Origin: JAOPZW01 sp963789015
GTDB lineage: Bacteria > Actinomycetota > Thermoleophilia > Solirubrobacterales > Solirubrobacteraceae
Direction of reading: 5' to 3'
Assembly (NCBI GenBank): GCA_963789015.1
Contig: CAWBIU010000003.1
Span: 372,001-436,000, forward strand
DNA length: 64,000 nucleotides
Shown here: positions 59,203 through 64,000 of the stretch, piece by piece
How the letters are laid out: each line of letters starts with the position of its first letter
Numbering within the stretch: position 1 is the stretch's first letter
The notes under the pieces: generated by a model
Told to the model about the DNA's origin: nothing
Databases searched by the model: none
Seen by the model: the letters and a program-made list of their open reading frames with translations, nothing else
Position numbers and translations under genes: made by a program

Positions 59203-61446
59203 ATGGCCAAGACCCTCGTCATCGCTGAGAAGCCGTCCGTCGGCCAGGACCTCTCGCGCGTCCTGCCCGGCCCGTTCCAGAAGCACTCGGGGGCGGGTGA
59301 GAAGACGGCGCGCTGGCTCGAGGGCCCCGAGCACCTCGTCACCTGGGCGGTCGGCCACCTCGTGCAGCTCGCCGAGCCCGACGAGTACGACGAGCGCTTC
59401 AAGAAGTGGCGCATGGCGGACCTGCCGATCGTCCCGCGCGAGTTCAAGCTCGTCGTGCGCGACGAGCGCTCGCAGAAGCAGATGGCCGTCGTGCGCGACC
59501 TGCTCCGCCGCGACGACGTCGACGAGATCGTCAACGCCTGCGACGCCGGCCGCGAGGGCGAGCTGATCTTCAAGTGGGTGCTCGCCGCCGCGGGCGGGAC
59601 GAGCAAGCCGATCCGGCGGCTGTGGCTGTCGTCGATGACGAACGACGCGATGCGCGACGCGCTCGCCCACCTGCGCCCCGACGAGGAGATGAGGCTGCTC
59701 GAGGCGGCGGCCAAGTCGCGCTCGGAGGCCGACTGGATCGTGGGCATGAACGCGACGCGCGCGGCGACGATCCGCCTGCGCTCGTCGTTCGACGGCGCGG
59801 TCTCGCTCGGCCGCGTGCAGACGCCGACGCTCGCCATCCTCACGCGCCGCGAGGAGGAGATCCGCGCCTTCGTGCCCGAGAAGTACTGGCTCGTCGACGC
59901 GCGCTTCGCCACCGACGACGGCCGGACCTACGCCGGGCGCTACCACGACGGCGCGCGCCCGCGCCTGGGCAGCGCCGAGCTGGCCGCCGAGATCGTCGCC
60001 GCCGTCCGCGGCAGGCGCGGTGAGATCACCAAGCTCGAGAAGTCCGAGCGCAAGGAGCGCCCGCCGCTCCTGTTCGACCTGACGTCGCTGCAGCGCGAGG
60101 CGAACACCCGCTTCGGCTTCTCGGCGCGCCGCACGCTCGCCGCAGCCCAGCGCTGCTACGACGAGCACAAGGTCCTGACCTATCCGCGCACGAGCTCGCG
60201 CTACCTGACGAGCGACATGGTGCCCGAGATCAAGCCGACGGTCGCCAAGGTCGGCCGCCACCCCGACTACGCCAAGGCCGCGCAGTACGTCACCTCGCTG
60301 GACCTGCTGCCGCTCGCGCGCGTCGTCGCCGACGACAAGGTCGGCGACCACCACGCGATCATCCCGACGAACTCCGAGCACAACGTCTCCAAGCTGTCGG
60401 GCGACGACCGCCGCATCTACGACCTCGTCGTGCGCCGCTTCCTGGCCATCTTCCACCCCGACGCCGTGTTCGAGAACACGCGCGTGGAGACGACCGTCGC
60501 CGAGCACGTGTTCCGCACGCGCGGCAAGGTCCTGCTCGTCCCGGGCTGGCGCGGCGTCTACGGCGAGCTGCCCGAGGGCGAGGGCGCCGGCGAGGACGAC
60601 GAGGGCGGCGATCAGCAGCTTCCGAAGCTCGAGCGCGGCGAGGACGTCGACACGCGCGAGGCCGAGGCGCTCGAGAAGGAGACCAAGCCGCCGCGGCGCT
60701 ACACCGACGCCTCGCTGCTCGGCGCGATGGAGACCGCGGGCAAGCTCGTCGACGACGACGAGCTGCGCGAGGCGATGAAGGACTCGGGGATCGGCACGCC
60801 GGCCACGCGCGCGGCGATCATCGAGCGGCTGATCGACGTCGGCTACGTCGAGCGCGACGCCCGCGCGCTCGTGGCCACCGAGAAGGGGCTGAACGTCATC
60901 CGGCTGCTCGCCGAGCACCCGCTCACCTCGCCGGCGCTGACCGGCGACTGGGAGCACCGGCTGGGCCTGATCGAGCGCGGAGAGGAGCGCCGCGAGCGCT
61001 TCATGGAGGACATCGCGGAGTTCGCCGGCAAGACGGTCGGCACGCTCGACGCGACGCTCAAGGACGTGCGCATCCCGCGCGCGAACCTCGGGCCGTGCCC
61101 GATCTGCGGCAACGACATCGTCGAGAACCGCAAGGGCTTCTCGTGCTGGTCGCGCGAGGATCCCGGCTGCGGCTTCGTCATCTGGAAGTCCAAGGCGGGC
61201 AAGCAGCTCCCGGCCGCGGTCGCGCGCGAGCTGATCGCCACCGGGCGCACGGAGCGGCCGGTGACCGGCTTCAAGGGGCGCAGCGGGCGCTCGTTCCGCG
61301 CGCGGCTGGCGCTCGAGCAGTCCGACGACGGCAAGTGGCGCGTCGAGTTCGACGAGCCGTGGGCCCGCGAGGGCGGGCGCCAGCCGGAGGAGGAGGGCAC
61401 GCAGGAGGCGGCAGCCGCCGCGAGCGCGGACGTCGCCGCCGCCTGA
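59203..61446 (+). CDS. topB: DNA topoisomerase III-type (type IA) enzyme
   Basis: Type IA topoisomerase, 747 residues. The Toprim domain starts LVIAEKPSVGQDL (Glu9) and has NACDAGREGELIFKWV. The nicking tyrosine is Tyr327 in KVLTYPRTSSRYL. Other conserved parts: SLGRVQTPTLAIL, GDHHAIIPTNS and KDSGIGTPATRAAIIERLI. The C-terminal region has a zinc ribbon with CPICGNDIVENRKGFSCW and an Ala-rich tail. It decatenates and removes negative supercoils in ssDNA-containing substrates. ATG 59203. Probably independent of marP, although in the same direction. Confidence 0.93.
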   Translation: MAKTLVIAEKPSVGQDLSRVLPGPFQKHSGAGEKTARWLEGPEHLVTWAVGHLVQLAEPDEYDERFKKWRMADLPIVPREFKLVVRDERSQKQMAVVRDLLRRDDVDEIVNACDAGREGELIFKWVLAAAGGTSKPIRRLWLSSMTNDAMRDALAHLRPDEEMRLLEAAAKSRSEADWIVGMNATRAATIRLRSSFDGAVSLGRVQTPTLAILTRREEEIRAFVPEKYWLVDARFATDDGRTYAGRYHDGARPRLGSAELAAEIVAAVRGRRGEITKLEKSERKERPPLLFDLTSLQREANTRFGFSARRTLAAAQRCYDEHKVLTYPRTSSRYLTSDMVPEIKPTVAKVGRHPDYAKAAQYVTSLDLLPLARVVADDKVGDHHAIIPTNSEHNVSKLSGDDRRIYDLVVRRFLAIFHPDAVFENTRVETTVAEHVFRTRGKVLLVPGWRGVYGELPEGEGAGEDDEGGDQQLPKLERGEDVDTREAEALEKETKPPRRYTDASLLGAMETAGKLVDDDELREAMKDSGIGTPATRAAIIERLIDVGYVERDARALVATEKGLNVIRLLAEHPLTSPALTGDWEHRLGLIERGEERRERFMEDIAEFAGKTVGTLDATLKDVRIPRANLGPCPICGNDIVENRKGFSCWSREDPGCGFVIWKSKAGKQLPAAVARELIATGRTERPVTGFKGRSGRSFRARLALEQSDDGKWRVEFDEPWAREGGRQPEEEGTQEAAAAASADVAAA

Positions 61447-61498
61447 GAGTTGCAGGGACTGTCAGGTCCGCCGGTGCGTGCGCGACCCTTGAGCGGTC

Positions 61499-64000
61499 AT
61501 GTCGCTCACCCTCGTCACCGGCCCGGCCAACGCCGAGAAGGCCGGCCACGTGCTCGACGCCTTCCGCGGCGCGCTGGCACGCGAGCCGCTGCTCGTCGTG
61601 CCGACGTCGGCCGACGTCGAGCACTACCGGCGCGAGCTCGCCGCCGGTGGCGCGGTGTTCGGGGTGCAGGTCCTGACCTTCGCGTGGCTCACGCGCGAGA
61701 TCGGTCGCCGGGCGGGCGTCGGGGGGCGCCCGCTCGGCCGCCTCTCGCGCGAGCGTGTCGCGGCCGCCGCCGCGGCGGCGACGCCGCTGCGCCGCCTGCG
61801 CGCCTCCGCGTCCACGCCGGGGTTCGTGCCCGCCTTCCTGTCGCTCGTCGACGAGCTCGAGGAGGCGCGTGTGGAGCCCGGGCGCTGGTACGCCGCCGTG
61901 CGGGCCTGGGCGGCGGGCGAGCCGGCGCAGGCCGAGTACGCCGAGGAGCTCGGCGCGCTCTACGGCGCGTACCGCGACGCGCTGCGCCGCCTCGACCGGC
62001 CCGACCCCGCGCTGCGCGCCTCGCGCGCGCTCGACGCGCTGCGCGTGCACCCCCGCCGGTGGGGCGGGACGCCGCTGTTCCTGTACGGCTTCGACGACCT
62101 CACGCGGCCCCAGCTCGACGCGATCGAGACGCTCGCCGTCCACTGCGGGGCCGACGTCACCGTCTCGCTCACCTACGAGCCCGGCCGCGCCGCCTTCGCG
62201 GGCCGCGGCGCGACGTTCCAGGAGCTGCTCGCGCTCGGCGCCGAGCACGTCGCGCTGCCGGCGCGCGACGAGCACTACGCCGCGGCCGCGCTGCACGGGA
62301 TCGAGCGCGGCCTGTTCGAGCCGGGCGCCCCGAAGGCCGATCCCGGCGGCGCCGTGCTGCTGCTCGAGGGCGGCGGCGAGCGCGCCGAGCTCGAGCTCGT
62401 GGCCGCGCACGTCGCGCGGCTGATCCGCGACGAGGGCTATGCCCCCGACGAGATCGCCGTCGTGCTGCGCTCTCCGCACGACCACGCGGCGCTGCTCGAG
62501 CACGTGTTCGCCGACGCCGCCGTGCCGGTCGCCATCGACCGGCGGCTGCGCGCGGGCCACACGGCGCTCGGGCGGGGGCTCCTCGGCCTGTTGCGCTGCG
62601 CGCTCGCGGAGGGCAGCGCCGACGACCTGCTGGCGTGGCTGCGCACGCCCGGCAAGCTCGAGCGCCCGGCGCTCGCCGACCGCCTCGAGGCCGACGCCCG
62701 GCGCACAGGCGCGGGCACCGCGGCCGCCGCCCGAGCGCTCTGGGAGGCCGCGCATCCGGGCTTCGAGCTCGGTGAGGTCGACCGCCTCGTCGCCGCCCAC
62801 GGGCGCGGGGCGGCGGCGCTGTGCGAGCGCCTGGCCGCGGAGGCGGCCGCGCTGTTCGCCGCGCCCTGGCGGGGGCGGGCCCCCGTCCTCGGCGGCGCCG
62901 AGGCGCTCGACGCGCGCGTCGCCGGGGCACTGCGGGGCGCGCTGACCGAGCTCGGCGCGCTCGCCGAGCGCGACCGCGCGCTGGCTCCGTCGCCCGCCGA
63001 GCTGATCCGCGCCATCGAGGACCTCGAGGTGCGCGCGGGCGCCGGCGGCGCGCGCGGCGCGGTGGAGGTGACCTCGCCCGAGCGGATCCGCGCGCGGCGC
63101 GTGCGCGCGCTGTTCCTGTGCGGCCTGCAGGAGGGCGTCTTCCCGCGGCCCGGCCGCCCCGAGCCGTTCCTCGGCGACGCCGAGCGGCGCGCGATCAATG
63201 CCGCCTCGGGGCTGCGACTGGCGCTCGCCGAGGAGGGTCTCGACGCCGAGCGCTACCTCTTCTACGCGGCGCTGTCGCGGCCCACCGACCTGCTCGCGCT
63301 GTCCTGGCACGCCGCCGACGACGACGGCGAGCCGGTCGTCCGCTCGCTGTTCGTCGACGACGCCGCCGACCTGCTCCACCCGGTCCCGGCCGTCGACCGC
63401 CGCGCGCTCGGCGCGGCCGGTCACGAGGGCCCGCTGGCGCCGACCGAGCGCGAGCGCCTGCGCGCCGCGCTGGCCGCCCAGGGCGCGGCCCGGCGCGAGC
63501 CGCCCGCCCCGATCGCGCCGCTCGGCGACCCGGCCGTGCTCGGCGCGCTGCGCGCGCGCGAGGCGTGGTCGGCGTCGGGCCTCGAGGCCTGGGTGGGCTG
63601 CCCGGTCAAGTGGTTCGTCGAGCGGCTGCTCAGCCCGCAGGACCTCGCGCCCGACCCCGAGCCGATGCTGCGCGGCGAGCTGGCCCACACGGTTCTCGAG
63701 GACGCGCTGCGCGACCTCGCCGCGGCGGGCGGCGGCCTGCGGCCCGAGCGTCTCGAGGAGGCCGAGCGCCACCTGCGCGCCGCGCTCGAGCGCCATGCCG
63801 CGAGCGCGCGCATCTCGGTCAACCCCGAGCGGCTGCGCACCGCCCTGCGGCGCCTCGAGGCCGATCTCGTGCACTACCTCGAGCACGCGGCGCACGCCGG
63901 CTCGGAGCTCACGCCCGGGCACTTCGAGCTGCGCTTCGGCGGCGCCGACGACCCGCATCCGGCCGCGACGCTGGCCGGCGGCGAGCTGAGGCTCCAGGGG
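61499..64000 (+). CDS. AddB-like/PD-(D/E)XK nuclease family protein, 3' end outside the window
   Basis: A long gene open through the window edge (>830 residues). It begins SLTLVTGPANAEKAGHVLDA, a Walker A-like loop resembling TGPANAGKT of AddB-type proteins but with Glu-Lys instead of Gly-Lys-Thr, so ATP binding may be lost. The remainder has LELVAAHVARLIRDEGYAPDEIAVVLR (helicase-like), the block VRALFLCGLQEGVFPRPGRP, and, near 760-800, WVGCPVKWFVERLLSP with RGELAHTVLEDAL, the start of a RecB-type PD-(D/E)XK nuclease; the nuclease core is not reached. Likely partner of an AddA-like helicase beyond the window; involved in double-strand break repair. ATG 61499. Confidence 0.82.
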   Translation, partial: MSLTLVTGPANAEKAGHVLDAFRGALAREPLLVVPTSADVEHYRRELAAGGAVFGVQVLTFAWLTREIGRRAGVGGRPLGRLSRERVAAAAAAATPLRRLRASASTPGFVPAFLSLVDELEEARVEPGRWYAAVRAWAAGEPAQAEYAEELGALYGAYRDALRRLDRPDPALRASRALDALRVHPRRWGGTPLFLYGFDDLTRPQLDAIETLAVHCGADVTVSLTYEPGRAAFAGRGATFQELLALGAEHVALPARDEHYAAAALHGIERGLFEPGAPKADPGGAVLLLEGGGERAELELVAAHVARLIRDEGYAPDEIAVVLRSPHDHAALLEHVFADAAVPVAIDRRLRAGHTALGRGLLGLLRCALAEGSADDLLAWLRTPGKLERPALADRLEADARRTGAGTAAAARALWEAAHPGFELGEVDRLVAAHGRGAAALCERLAAEAAALFAAPWRGRAPVLGGAEALDARVAGALRGALTELGALAERDRALAPSPAELIRAIEDLEVRAGAGGARGAVEVTSPERIRARRVRALFLCGLQEGVFPRPGRPEPFLGDAERRAINAASGLRLALAEEGLDAERYLFYAALSRPTDLLALSWHAADDDGEPVVRSLFVDDAADLLHPVPAVDRRALGAAGHEGPLAPTERERLRAALAAQGAARREPPAPIAPLGDPAVLGALRAREAWSASGLEAWVGCPVKWFVERLLSPQDLAPDPEPMLRGELAHTVLEDALRDLAAAGGGLRPERLEEAERHLRAALERHAASARISVNPERLRTALRRLEADLVHYLEHAAHAGSELTPGHFELRFGGADDPHPAATLAGGELRLQG

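Overview
The window is very GC-rich, with strongly biased third codon positions. It looks like chromosome from a high-GC actinobacterium, most probably Thermoleophilia (Solirubrobacterales-like). This placement is inference from gene content: a PspA/PspAA/HtpX/PspAB stress set, a c-di-AMP riboswitch before an NlpC/P60 hydrolase, MarP-type protease, aspartate-family biosynthesis genes, RTX-like short secreted proteins and small lineage-type hypothetical proteins. I saw no rRNA, tRNA, CRISPR array or prophage.

Layout. 0-6.4 kb: xseA, a small hypothetical, a cell-wall-binding-repeat lipoprotein, the riboswitch with its NlpC/P60 hydrolase, an AbiEi/DUF559-type gene whose start lies in a large inverted repeat, a frameshifted acyl-CoA thioesterase, and pspA-pspAA. 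6.4-14.2 kb: a TPP enzyme with a cupin, a divergent CGNR regulator, an orphan GAF/PAS histidine kinase and trkA-trkH potassium uptake. 14.2-29.3 kb: a catabolic region with an IclR regulator, acyl-CoA dehydrogenase, family-5 solute-binding protein, GDPD, then a divergent pair of operons (SDR, ADP-forming acyl-CoA synthetase and enoyl-CoA hydratase against GntR, oligopeptide-type ABC transporter, 2-hydroxyacid dehydrogenase and choline-sulfatase-like sulfatase). The divergent promoter carries two copies of a TTGTCGACA site. 29.3-36.8 kb: a secreted GH65 enzyme, a decayed IS110 element, pspAB-htpX, an M23 hydrolase, lgt and a LysR scrap. 36.8-41.1 kb: a seven-gene Mrp-type antiporter module arranged like the sodium module of membrane-bound hydrogenases. 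41.1-43.4 kb: small accessory genes. 43.5-47.9 kb: lysA-hom-thrC-thrB. 47.9-64 kb: HAD phosphatase, TPR-LuxR regulator, flavin monooxygenase, hydrolase, parA, FHA protein, small zinc-ribbon protein, SRPBCC protein, lipoprotein, cupredoxin, class B PBP, marP-like protease, topB and the start of an AddB-like helicase/nuclease.

Five otherwise well-conserved genes (thioesterase, trkH, enoyl-CoA hydratase, 2-hydroxyacid dehydrogenase, lgt) each need a one-base correction to read through, so the sequence probably contains indel errors. The most informative biology is the Mbh-like Mrp module, the sulfatase/ABC operon with its two-site operator, the split phage-shock system and the inverted repeat over the AbiEi/DUF559 start.
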